64,000 nucleotides of DNA from CAZUGO01 sp964619935 (GTDB lineage: Bacteria > Planctomycetota > Phycisphaerae > UBA1845 > CAIVHJ01). Where the stretch lies: NCBI GenBank assembly GCA_964619935.1, contig CAZUGO010000085.1:8321-72320 (forward strand), given 5' to 3'. Both the position numbers and the translations under genes were made by a program. Below, piece by piece: positions 28,631-37,316 of the stretch. The first letter of the stretch is position 1. Each line of letters begins with the position of its first letter. The notes beneath the pieces are model-generated. The model had not been told where the DNA came from and ran no database searches. It was given only the letters and a program-made list of their open reading frames with translations.

Positions 28631-30455
28631 CCGGCCCGATGTCCCACTGGTCCCGACCCAAGACGCCATCATTGGGCGGGCCTTCTGGTGGTCGGTGGTC
28701 GCGGTGGTGTGCGCCGGGGTGGTGTTCGGTGCGTTGTGGTGGATCCTGGGCAGCCGTGGGCCACAACCCGCCGTGGTGGTGGCAGTGGTCGCCCCGGCCG
28801 AGCCGCCGCCACCGGCGTTGCCACCGGCGGCTCTATTTCGCGACGTCACCCGCCAGGCGGGCGTCGCGTTTGTTCATGTCAACGGCGCCAGAGGTGAGGT
28901 GCTACTGCCCGAGACCATGGGTTCGGGATGCGCCTTTTTCGACTATGACGGCGATCTGGATCCCGACCTGCTGTTGATCAATGCAACCCACTGGTCGGCG
29001 GCACCGGACCCGGGTCCACCGCCGACACCGGTGCTGTATCGCAACGACGGCAGTGGACACTTCGAGGACGTCACCGCCGCCGCGGGCCTGGAAGTCAGCC
29101 TGTACGGCGCAGGCACGGCGGTGGCGGACTACGACGGCGACGGAGATGTCGATGTGTTCATCAGCGCCCTGGGAACCAACCGTCTGTTTCGCAATGACGG
29201 CGGTCGGTTCGTGGATGTCACCACGCCCGCGGGGGTGGCCGGTGACCTGGACGCGTGGAGCACTGCCGCCGCCTTCCTGGACATCGACAACGACGGCGAC
29301 CTCGATCTGTTCGTCGGAAACTACGTCAAGTGGTCGCGTGCGATCGACTTTGCGGTGGACTTCCGGCTGGTGGGCCTGGGGCGGGCCTACGGTGCCCCGA
29401 CCCATTTTGAAGGCACCCACTCCTATCTATATCGCAACCACGGCGACGGGACCTTCCGTGACATCTCCGAATCCGCCGGCATCCAGATCGTGAACCCGGC
29501 AAGCGGGGGTCCGGTGGGCAAAGCCCTGGCTCTGGGGATCGCGGACATCGATCGCGACGGCCGCATTGATATCCTGGTGGCCAACGACACCGTCCGGAAC
29601 TTCCTGTTTCACAACCAGGGCGGTGGGATCTTCGAGGAAATCGGCACGCGCTGCGGTGTGGCCTACGATCGCATGGGCAATGCCACCGGTGCCATGGGCG
29701 TGGACGTGGCCGACTACGGCAACGACGGGGCCCTGGGAATCGCAATCGGTAATTTTGCCAACGAGATGTCCTCCTTGTTTGTTGCCGAGGCTGGGAGCCC
29801 GCAGTTCGCCGATCTCGCGATCATCGAGGGACTGGGGGCCCCCAGCCGCAAGTCCCTGACCTTCGGCGTGTTGTTCCTGGACTATGACCTTGACGGTCGC
29901 CTGGACTTCCTGCAGTGCAACGGTCACCTGGAGGAGCGCATCAACCAAGTGCAGCCCAGCCAGCACTATCAGCAAGCGGCCCAGTTGTTCTGGAACGCCG
30001 GGCCCACGGCAGCAACCCGCTTCGTGGAGGTGCCGCGCGAGCGGTCCGGCGACTTGGCCCGACCCATAGTGGGCCGCGGCAGCGCCACTGCCGACATCGA
30101 CGGCGACGGCGACCTGGACCTCCTGCTGACCCAGGTTGCCGGCCCGGTGCTGCTGCTGCGGAACGAGCAGGACACCGGACACCACTGGCTGCAGGTCAAG
30201 CTGATCGGTTCGGGCGGCAATCAGGATGCCATCGGCGCCTGGGTCGAATTGCAGGCGGCGGGACAGATCCTCCGCCGGCAGGTCATGGCCACCCGCAGTT
30301 ACCTGTCGCAAAGCGAGCTTCCGGTGAGCTTCGGGTTGGGGGGCCACGACGCCATCGAGGCCCTACAGGTGATCTGGCCGGATGGCGGCAGGCAAACCAT
30401 CGAGCCGCCTGCCGTGGATCAGCGCATTGTCGTGAGGCGCGAGCCGAATCCATGA
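28623..30455 (+). CDS. membrane-anchored CRTAC1/ASPIC-UnbV protein with FG-GAP repeats
   Basis: The 610-residue protein starts with one membrane helix (WWSVVAVVCAGVVFGALWWIL) and a Pro-rich linker, then FG-GAP/VCBS-like beta-propeller repeats with calcium loops such as DYDGDGDVDVF, DIDNDGDLDLF and DIDRDGRIDIL. The C-terminus is an ASPIC/UnbV domain (LLLRNEQDTGHHWLQVKLIG to LQVIWPDGGRQTIEPP). This architecture is common in Planctomycetota and Acidobacteria exoproteins, mostly without known function. The GTG start at 28623 overlaps the cytochrome stop, and the stop overlaps the next ATG, so the three genes are almost certainly one translationally coupled operon. Confidence 0.85.
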   Translation: MSNRPDVPLVPTQDAIIGRAFWWSVVAVVCAGVVFGALWWILGSRGPQPAVVVAVVAPAEPPPPALPPAALFRDVTRQAGVAFVHVNGARGEVLLPETMGSGCAFFDYDGDLDPDLLLINATHWSAAPDPGPPPTPVLYRNDGSGHFEDVTAAAGLEVSLYGAGTAVADYDGDGDVDVFISALGTNRLFRNDGGRFVDVTTPAGVAGDLDAWSTAAAFLDIDNDGDLDLFVGNYVKWSRAIDFAVDFRLVGLGRAYGAPTHFEGTHSYLYRNHGDGTFRDISESAGIQIVNPASGGPVGKALALGIADIDRDGRIDILVANDTVRNFLFHNQGGGIFEEIGTRCGVAYDRMGNATGAMGVDVADYGNDGALGIAIGNFANEMSSLFVAEAGSPQFADLAIIEGLGAPSRKSLTFGVLFLDYDLDGRLDFLQCNGHLEERINQVQPSQHYQQAAQLFWNAGPTAATRFVEVPRERSGDLARPIVGRGSATADIDGDGDLDLLLTQVAGPVLLLRNEQDTGHHWLQVKLIGSGGNQDAIGAWVELQAAGQILRRQVMATRSYLSQSELPVSFGLGGHDAIEALQVIWPDGGRQTIEPPAVDQRIVVRREPNP

Positions 30456-33400
30456 ACAGACCTGGCGGGAGTCAGAATCGGTTGCGGATCGGCAGCCGCG
30501 ACCGGGCGGCGGGCCTCCGGGCGGCGGTGTTGGTGCTATCGGTGGTCGGCGGGTGCGATCGCGGCAGGGTCCCCCAGCCGGGGGAGCCCCCGGGCGGTCA
30601 ATTTCCGGTGGAACATCTGGGCGCCTTCTACCAAGCCGGCGGTTACCTGGAGATGGATCAGTACCTGGCGGCGGCGGAGCACTATGAACGGCTGCTCACC
30701 GCAGTCCCGGATCCGGCGGTCCAGGCCAACCTCGCTGCGAGTCTCATCGGGCTGCAGCGCTTCGACGAGGCCTTGATCCACGCCCGTCAGGCCTGGCAGG
30801 CGGCCCCGGATAATGCGGACGTCGGCCTGGTGTGCGCCGCCGCTTTGCAGGCCACCGCGGCGCATGCTGAAGCGCTGACCTTGCTGCGGGCGCTGGCCAA
30901 GAACCACCCGCAGGACGCAAGGGTCCGCTACGGCCTGATTGCGGCGCTGCGGTCCACTGCGGGGACGACCCCCGAGGATCTGGCCGGGCAGTTCGCGGCG
31001 CTGCTCACCGTCGTGCCGCGCAATCTGGTTGCGCTGTTGGAAGCGAGTGCGATCGAAGCCCGCCGCGGGAACCTCCAGGAGGCCAGCCGATACCGCCTGC
31101 GGCTGGCGGCGCTGCTGGTCGATCCCCCGGTCGACGTCGACGAGCCGCTCCAGACCTGGGCCGCCGCCGAAGCGACCGGCGATGCGGCGGCCGTCGCGCG
31201 GCAGGTGACCATCGTCGGCAATCTGCTGCGCGGCAGCCAGCGGTTTCGCGCTGACATCCTGCAGCTCGCCGTCGGCAGTGACAATGTTCCAGCGGCCGTT
31301 GCCCATCCACTGCGACCGCTGGGCCCGGACGCGACCTCGGCCGCCGCCGCTGAAGTGCGCTTGGAGGAAGCTACCGCGGCATTGGGGTTGGCCGCGATTG
31401 CCGGCGACCCCCGGGTGCGGGGCATTGCGGTGGGTACGGTGCGACCCGACCGCTCCCCTGCGCTGTACGTCCTGCGTGAGGGTTCGCCGGGCAGCCTGCT
31501 GGTGCGCGATGGTGGTCGCTTCGTGGATGTCACCGAGCAGTCCGGCCTGGGTACCGCGGCGCCGGCCAGCGCGGTCACGTTCATGGATGCCGACAATGAT
31601 CGGCACATGGACCTGCTGCTGATCACGGCCCGGGGATTGCGGGCCTACCTGAATGACGGGAATGGCCGCTTCGGTGACGGCGGCGGTTCACGCGGCGTGC
31701 CCGACGGTCCCGGCCTGAGGGGTGCCGAACCGTTCGACTTCGATCAGGACGGCGACCTCGACCTGCTGGTCTGGGATGATGCCGGGCTGCGGGCCTTCCA
31801 GAACGATGGTGAGGGCTGGTTCGGCCGGGGCCGGACCTGCCCGGGTCTGCCGGAGGGTCTTTCGAACATCACCCGGATCCAGCCGATCGACCTGGACGAC
31901 GACGGCGACATCGACCTGGTGGTGACCCGCGGATCGGATCCCTGGGGTGTCGCGGTGTTCTCCAATGAGCGATTGGGTGTGTTCCGTGCGATCGACGGTC
32001 CCTGGTCGACGTTGCGGCTGCAGACGCCGTCGGATCCGCTGATCGTGGATCATGACAACGACGGTTGGCTGGAGCTGCTGGACAGTGTCCATGGCACCGG
32101 CTTCGAGATCGGTGCCGACTTTCAGCCGCGTGAATCGGTCGGCGCTGCCGCGTCGGAGAAGAAGGTTCGCGGGGTCGCCGCCGCGGACTTCGACTGTGAC
32201 GGCCGGACCGACCTGCTGCGGCTGTATGCCGATGGTTCACTGGACTCGAGCGGTCCGCGGTTGGACCCGTCTGCCGGGATCCAGGCGGTGGATCTGGACG
32301 GCGATGGACGCGTCGACCTGTTGTCCGGCCGGGGGCAGGCCTGCCTGAACCGCAGCCATGGCGCGGGAAACTGGCTGGCGGTTTCGCTGTCCGCCCTGAT
32401 CACTGGAGACACCCGATTCAACGCATTTGGCATCGGCAGCACCATTGAGGTCAGGGCCGGGGCGCTGTACCAGAAACGGCACGTCCGCAGCGCGACCACG
32501 CACTTCGGCTTGGGCCCGCACCGCCACGCCGACCTGCTCCGGGTGGTCTGGCCCAACGGCAGCTATCAGAACCTCGAGTACCGCGCATCCGATCGCATGA
32601 ATCTGGCGGCCAACCAGGTGGTTGTCGAGGAGCAATCGCTGAAGGGTTCCTGCCCGTACCTCTATGCCTGGAATGGCACCCGGTTTGAGTTTGTGACCGA
32701 TGTCTTGTGGCGCAGCGCCCTGGGCATGTCGATTATGCAGGGCATCTACGGCCATCACGGAACTTCCGATGATTATTTCCGGATCACGGCCGAGCAGTGG
32801 GTCCCGCGCGACGGGTTCTATGAACTTCAGTTTACCGAGGAACTCTGGGAGACCGCCTATTTCGACTATTGCCGGCTGGTGGTGGTCGATCATCCGCAGG
32901 ACACCTGGATCTTCGCCGACGAGAAGTGCCAGCCGCCGCCGTATCCCGGCCTGCAGCTTTTTGCGGTGCGCCAGGCCCGGACGCTGCCGGCCCGCGATCA
33001 AGACGATCGCGATCTGACCGAAGTGCTGGCCCACCGGGACCGGCGATACGTGGGCGGCTTCCGGCCCACGCGCTACCAGGGGCTGGTCGAAGCTCATGAC
33101 CTGATCCTGGACCTGGGCGAGTTCGCGGCAGATGACCCGGTCCACCTGTTCCTACAGGGCTGGCTGTGGCCGACCGACGCCAGCGTCAATGTCGCGGTGG
33201 ACCAGAACCCCCGCCTGCAGGCCGTATTGCCGCGGGTGTCGGTCGCCGACGGCCGCGGCGGCTGGATCGATGGCCATCTGCCGGTGGGGTTTCCTTCGGG
33301 GAAGGACAAGACCATTGTGCTGGACCTCACCGGCCGGCTGCCCACGACCGATCACCGCGTGAAGCTCTCGACCAACTTCGCGATCTTCTGGGATCGCGCG

Positions 33401-33952
33401 TTCGCGACGGTCGGTCCGCAGGACGTGCCCGTGCGGCAGACCCTGCTCCCGGTGGCTTCCGCCGATCTGCACGAGCGCGGTTTCTCACACGAGTATGTGC
33501 GAGTGCCCGGCGGGCCGATGATCCCCGACTATCAGGCGCTGGATCACCAGCGGCAGTGGCGCGACTTGGTGGGCTGGTACACCCGCTTCGGCGAGGTCAC
33601 CGACCTGCTGCAGCAGCCCGACAGCCAATACGTCATCGTCGGACCCGGCGACGAGATCACGCTGCGGTTCGACGCCACGGCGCTACCGCCGCTGGCGGAC
33701 GGCTGGCGGCGCGATTTCGTCATTCATACCGACGGCTGGCTGAAGGATGGCGATCTCAACTCGGCGACCGGCAAGACGGTCGAGCCGTTGCCGTTTCATG
33801 GGATGTCGGATTATCCATATCCCGCGGATGAGCACTATCCCGATGCTCCGGCATACCGGCGGTATCGCGCGTCGTATCTGACGCGGTTGCGAACTCAGGA
33901 CTCGTTTCGCGATCGGCTGCGGCAACCGCGGCGAGCGCTCGCGGGGCCATGA
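30452..33952 (+). CDS. large TPR/FG-GAP/ASPIC-UnbV lipoprotein with an additional C-terminal domain
   Basis: The 1166-residue protein has a signal sequence ending at a Cys (LSVVGGCDRG), TPR helices (about residues 45-280), FG-GAP-like repeats with calcium loops (DADNDRHMDLL, DFDQDGDLDLL, DLDDDGDIDLV, DLDGDGRVDLL) and an ASPIC/UnbV domain ending near residue 720 (LRVVWPNGSYQNLEYR). A further approximately 440 residues form a beta-rich domain I cannot name (CPYLYAWNGTRFEFVTDVLW, VHLFLQGWLWPTDASVNVAV, LTGRLPTTDHRVKLSTNFAIFWD). The ATG at 30452 overlaps the preceding stop (ATGA). It probably sits outside the cytoplasmic membrane beside the cytochrome. Confidence 0.85.
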   Translation: MNRPGGSQNRLRIGSRDRAAGLRAAVLVLSVVGGCDRGRVPQPGEPPGGQFPVEHLGAFYQAGGYLEMDQYLAAAEHYERLLTAVPDPAVQANLAASLIGLQRFDEALIHARQAWQAAPDNADVGLVCAAALQATAAHAEALTLLRALAKNHPQDARVRYGLIAALRSTAGTTPEDLAGQFAALLTVVPRNLVALLEASAIEARRGNLQEASRYRLRLAALLVDPPVDVDEPLQTWAAAEATGDAAAVARQVTIVGNLLRGSQRFRADILQLAVGSDNVPAAVAHPLRPLGPDATSAAAAEVRLEEATAALGLAAIAGDPRVRGIAVGTVRPDRSPALYVLREGSPGSLLVRDGGRFVDVTEQSGLGTAAPASAVTFMDADNDRHMDLLLITARGLRAYLNDGNGRFGDGGGSRGVPDGPGLRGAEPFDFDQDGDLDLLVWDDAGLRAFQNDGEGWFGRGRTCPGLPEGLSNITRIQPIDLDDDGDIDLVVTRGSDPWGVAVFSNERLGVFRAIDGPWSTLRLQTPSDPLIVDHDNDGWLELLDSVHGTGFEIGADFQPRESVGAAASEKKVRGVAAADFDCDGRTDLLRLYADGSLDSSGPRLDPSAGIQAVDLDGDGRVDLLSGRGQACLNRSHGAGNWLAVSLSALITGDTRFNAFGIGSTIEVRAGALYQKRHVRSATTHFGLGPHRHADLLRVVWPNGSYQNLEYRASDRMNLAANQVVVEEQSLKGSCPYLYAWNGTRFEFVTDVLWRSALGMSIMQGIYGHHGTSDDYFRITAEQWVPRDGFYELQFTEELWETAYFDYCRLVVVDHPQDTWIFADEKCQPPPYPGLQLFAVRQARTLPARDQDDRDLTEVLAHRDRRYVGGFRPTRYQGLVEAHDLILDLGEFAADDPVHLFLQGWLWPTDASVNVAVDQNPRLQAVLPRVSVADGRGGWIDGHLPVGFPSGKDKTIVLDLTGRLPTTDHRVKLSTNFAIFWDRAFATVGPQDVPVRQTLLPVASADLHERGFSHEYVRVPGGPMIPDYQALDHQRQWRDLVGWYTRFGEVTDLLQQPDSQYVIVGPGDEITLRFDATALPPLADGWRRDFVIHTDGWLKDGDLNSATGKTVEPLPFHGMSDYPYPADEHYPDAPAYRRYRASYLTRLRTQDSFRDRLRQPRRALAGP

Positions 33953-33967
33953 TCAGGGCGTGGACAC

Positions 33968-35443
33968 GTGGTTCAACAACCGGCGGGAGCTTCGAGACCC
34001 ACCCGGCAGGCAGCAACCGCCAAGACGGTCGGCCGCCAAGGGATCACCATCTTCGTCGTGCTCCTGGTCATCCCCGGGATCATCGCCGGTGTGATCAAGA
34101 CGATGCTCGGGCCCCGGCCGGCGGCGCACGAGGCGGGTATCCCAGTGCCCGCTGAGCTGGAGCACTTCGAGGACCAGGTGCGGGCCTATCTGGCGGAGCG
34201 CATCGCCCGGGCCCGCCTGGAGCCGCAATCGGCGGAGGCCCTGGCCGAGTTGGGCAACGCCTATGCCGCTCATCAACTGTGGCCCGAAGCCGCGGGCTGT
34301 TTCGAGGCGGTTGCCGAGCGCGATCCGAACCAGCGGTTAGCCCCGTTTCACCGGGCGATCAGTCTGGCGGAATCGGGCGATCCCGAGGCGGCCCTGGTGC
34401 TGTTGCAGAACGTTGTAGAACGGTTTCCCGATTTTGCTGCCGCCCGCCATCGACTCGGCGCCATGCTGCTGGATCGCGGCGCCGTCGAACCCGCAGTCGC
34501 CGAGTTTCAGGCGGTCATCGCGCTGGCGCCACGGTTGGCGGCCGGCTACGTCGGCGTCGGCGAGGCCCGCTTGCAACAGAACGACCCTCAGGCCGCCGTC
34601 CCACTGCTGGAACGGGCCCTTGAGCTGAGCCCCGACGACCGCATGACCCACTACCTGCTGGGCACGGCCTACCTGCGCGACGGTCGTGTCGAAGAAGGCC
34701 GACGGCATCTGGCTCAAGGAGTCGACGCCCGGCGGCGCTACCTGGTCGACCCCTGGTCACGGGCGCAGTGGCTCGGCTCCATGACCGTCGCCGCTCAGTT
34801 GGCCCGGGCCCTACAATTCCAGCGGGCCGGGCGCTCCGAAGAGGGTGTCACCCTCCTGGAGCGGGCCCGGCGCTGGCATCCACACGATTTGGAGATTGCC
34901 AACAACCTGGCCCTCCTGTATCTCGATCTTGGGCGCCTCGAGCCGGCCCGGACAACGCTGTTGGATGTCATTCAAGAGGACCCGCGTTTCTTCCGCGCTC
35001 ACGTCAACCTAGTGGCGGTGTATTGCGGCTTGCAGGACTTCGAGCGGGCCTTGGAGGCCGCCGATCGGGCGCTGGCCCTGGCCCCCGACCTGGCCCACGC
35101 CCGGTTCACCCGGGCCCGGGTGCTCGAGCAGCTCGGACGTCAGGAGCCGGCACTTGCCGACTATCGCCGGGCGCTGGCGTTGGACCCGGCCCACGCGAAC
35201 GCACGCCGTTACCTGGCGACCCTGCTGCACCGCCGCGGGCAATTCGCCGAAGCCAGGCTTGAACTCCAGTGGCTGCTGGAACACCACCCGGGCGACTTGG
35301 ATGCGGCGGTGCTGTACTGCGACGTCTGCATTCACCTGGGGCAGCGCCAGGAGGCGGCTCGGGTCCTGGGCGCTGCCCGGCGGCTCAGTTCGGACGATCC
35401 CCGATTGCAAGCGCTATCCGATCGCCTGGACCGTGGTTCGTGA
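33968..35443 (+). CDS. membrane-anchored TPR protein
   Basis: The 491-residue protein has one N-terminal membrane helix (ITIFVVLLVIPGIIAGVIK) and then about ten TPR units, for example PEAALVLLQNVVERFPDFAAARHRLGAMLLDRG and PALADYRRALALDPAHANARRYLATLLHRRG. TPRs mediate protein contacts; the anchor puts the repeats in the periplasm or outside. The start is a GTG at 33968, 15 bases after the previous stop. In this operon it may scaffold the cytochrome and propeller proteins, which is inference. Confidence 0.85.
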   Translation: MVQQPAGASRPTRQAATAKTVGRQGITIFVVLLVIPGIIAGVIKTMLGPRPAAHEAGIPVPAELEHFEDQVRAYLAERIARARLEPQSAEALAELGNAYAAHQLWPEAAGCFEAVAERDPNQRLAPFHRAISLAESGDPEAALVLLQNVVERFPDFAAARHRLGAMLLDRGAVEPAVAEFQAVIALAPRLAAGYVGVGEARLQQNDPQAAVPLLERALELSPDDRMTHYLLGTAYLRDGRVEEGRRHLAQGVDARRRYLVDPWSRAQWLGSMTVAAQLARALQFQRAGRSEEGVTLLERARRWHPHDLEIANNLALLYLDLGRLEPARTTLLDVIQEDPRFFRAHVNLVAVYCGLQDFERALEAADRALALAPDLAHARFTRARVLEQLGRQEPALADYRRALALDPAHANARRYLATLLHRRGQFAEARLELQWLLEHHPGDLDAAVLYCDVCIHLGQRQEAARVLGAARRLSSDDPRLQALSDRLDRGS

Positions 35444-35474
35444 GTGACCATTCGTCGGGCCGCGCGGTCTTCGT

Positions 35475-35480
35475 TATAAT
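35475..35480 (+). promoter_or_regulatory. -10-like element before the third CRTAC1 gene
   Basis: A perfect TATAAT lies between the TPR gene stop and the next gene; the -35 region (TTCGTC at 35451-35456, 18-base spacer) is weak. It suggests an internal promoter and supports the downstream ATG at 35565 as the start. Confidence 0.35.
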
Positions 35481-35564
35481 CAGTGAATGCCCGCGCAGCA
35501 CTGCCTCAATACACGGAAGTTCGCCGGCCAGGGGGCGGCGGCTGGTGGGTGCCGCTGGTATACG

Positions 35565-37223
35565 ATGTTCGCAACATGCGTGTGGCCGCTGCTGTTGCCG
35601 GGCGTGGGCTGCCGGCGGTCACCGGCAGCCTCCACGGGTCGCGATGCGGCGGCCGAACCGTGGTTCGTAAACGTCACCGCCGAAACCGGAATCGAGTTCG
35701 TGCATGCCTCCGGGCATCACCGGCGACATTGGTTCCCGGAGATCATGTCCGGGGGGATCGGGCTGTGCGACTTTAACGGCGACGGCTTGGTGGACATGTA
35801 CCACGTTCAAGGCGGTGCCATCGAAACGCCGCACTCGGCCGGGGCCGTCAACCGGATGTACCTTAATCGAGGCGGCTGGCAATTCGAGGACGTCACCCAA
35901 CGGGCCGGTGTCGGGGATACCGGCTACGGCATGGGCTGCGCCTGCGGCGACTACGATGGTGATGGCCACGTCGACCTGTACGTCACCAATGTCGGTCCCA
36001 ACGTGCTGTACCACAACAATGGTGACGGGGGCTTCACCGACGTCGGGTCGGCCAGCGGTACCGACGATCCCGGATGGGGCACCAGCAGCACGTTCCTGGA
36101 CTACGATGCCGACGGGGATCTCGATTTGTTCGTGGTGAATTACATCCGCTGGTCCTGCGATCACGAGTTGAACTGTACCTCGCTGGGAGGCCAGCCCGAC
36201 TATTGCAAGCCCGGCAACTACAACGCCCCGGCGCCCGATCGTCTGTTTCGCAATAATGGCGACGGCACCTTCGACAACGTGAGTGCCGCATTGGGGATGG
36301 ATCGGGCTTTTGGTCAGGGGCTGGGTGTGGTCGCCGGCGACTTCAATGGCGACGGCGCGGCGGACCTGTACGTGGCCAACGATGGCACACCCAACCAATT
36401 GTGGATCCAGCAGGACGGGCGCTTTGTCGATCAGGCGTTGATCAGCGGCTGTGCGGTCAATCGGCACGGCGTGGCCGAGGCCGGCATGGGTGTCTGGGCG
36501 GTCGACGTCGAAGATGACGGGGACCTGGACCTGTTCATGACCCATCTGCGCCTGGAAACCAACACGTTCTACCTGAACGACGGCGGATTGTTTGAAGATG
36601 CCACCATCCGCGTCGGGCTCGGTGTGCCCAGCGTGGCCTACACCGGCTTTGGATTGGGATTTGCCGACTTTGATCACGACGGCTTGCAGGACGTGTACGT
36701 CGCCAACGGCCGGGTCATGTTGCACGTGCCCCGGTATCGCGACGATGATCCGTACGCCGAGCCGAACCTGCTGTTCGCAGGCCGCGACGGCGGGCGGTTC
36801 GAGGTGTTGGACCCGCCCGGCGGAACCTTGCTGCCGGGGATCCATACCAGTCGCGGGGTGGCCATCGGAGACTTGGACAACGACGGCGCCGTGGACCTCG
36901 TGGTCGCCAACCGCGATGCCGCGCCCTACGTCCTGCGCAACGTGGCCGCCAAACGAGGCCAGTGGATCGGCTTGCGGTTGCTCAACCGCCACGGCAGTGA
37001 CGCCATCGGGGCCGTGGCAGCGATCGTCAGCGGTGGCCGGACGCGCGTTCGCATGGTGCAGCCGGGTTGCGGCTATTGCTCGAGCATGGATCCGCGAATC
37101 CACTGCGGCCTGGGGGGTGAACGCAGCGCATCGAGCATCGCGGTGCGCTGGCCCGGCGGCGACCGCCAGGAGTTCGGCCCGCTGCCCGCGGGGCGCTGGC
37201 ATGTGCTTCGACAGGCCCCCTGA
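35565..37223 (+). CDS. CRTAC1/ASPIC-UnbV lipoprotein
   Basis: The 552-residue protein has a signal sequence ending in GVGC, FG-GAP repeats with loops DFNGDGLVDMY, DYDGDGHVDLY, DYDADGDLDLF, DFNGDGAADLY and DLDNDGAVDLV, and a C-terminal ASPIC/UnbV domain (GQWIGLRLLNRHGSDAIGAV, RIHCGLGGERSASSIAVRWPGG). The repeats bind calcium and build a seven-bladed propeller. I prefer ATG 35565 because it directly precedes the signal; an upstream in-frame ATG at 35487 lies only a few bases after the -10-like element and would add 26 residues of unlikely sequence. It is close in content to the gene at 28623 but lacks the membrane helix. Confidence 0.82.
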   Translation: MFATCVWPLLLPGVGCRRSPAASTGRDAAAEPWFVNVTAETGIEFVHASGHHRRHWFPEIMSGGIGLCDFNGDGLVDMYHVQGGAIETPHSAGAVNRMYLNRGGWQFEDVTQRAGVGDTGYGMGCACGDYDGDGHVDLYVTNVGPNVLYHNNGDGGFTDVGSASGTDDPGWGTSSTFLDYDADGDLDLFVVNYIRWSCDHELNCTSLGGQPDYCKPGNYNAPAPDRLFRNNGDGTFDNVSAALGMDRAFGQGLGVVAGDFNGDGAADLYVANDGTPNQLWIQQDGRFVDQALISGCAVNRHGVAEAGMGVWAVDVEDDGDLDLFMTHLRLETNTFYLNDGGLFEDATIRVGLGVPSVAYTGFGLGFADFDHDGLQDVYVANGRVMLHVPRYRDDDPYAEPNLLFAGRDGGRFEVLDPPGGTLLPGIHTSRGVAIGDLDNDGAVDLVVANRDAAPYVLRNVAAKRGQWIGLRLLNRHGSDAIGAVAAIVSGGRTRVRMVQPGCGYCSSMDPRIHCGLGGERSASSIAVRWPGGDRQEFGPLPAGRWHVLRQAP

Positions 37224-37316
37224 TGGTGTCAGGGGTGATTGAGTGTCGCGCCGGGATCAGTCCAGATGCCCCGACCGGCCGCAAGGGCCGGCGGCAGCGA
37301 CGAGGGTTGCGTGACC

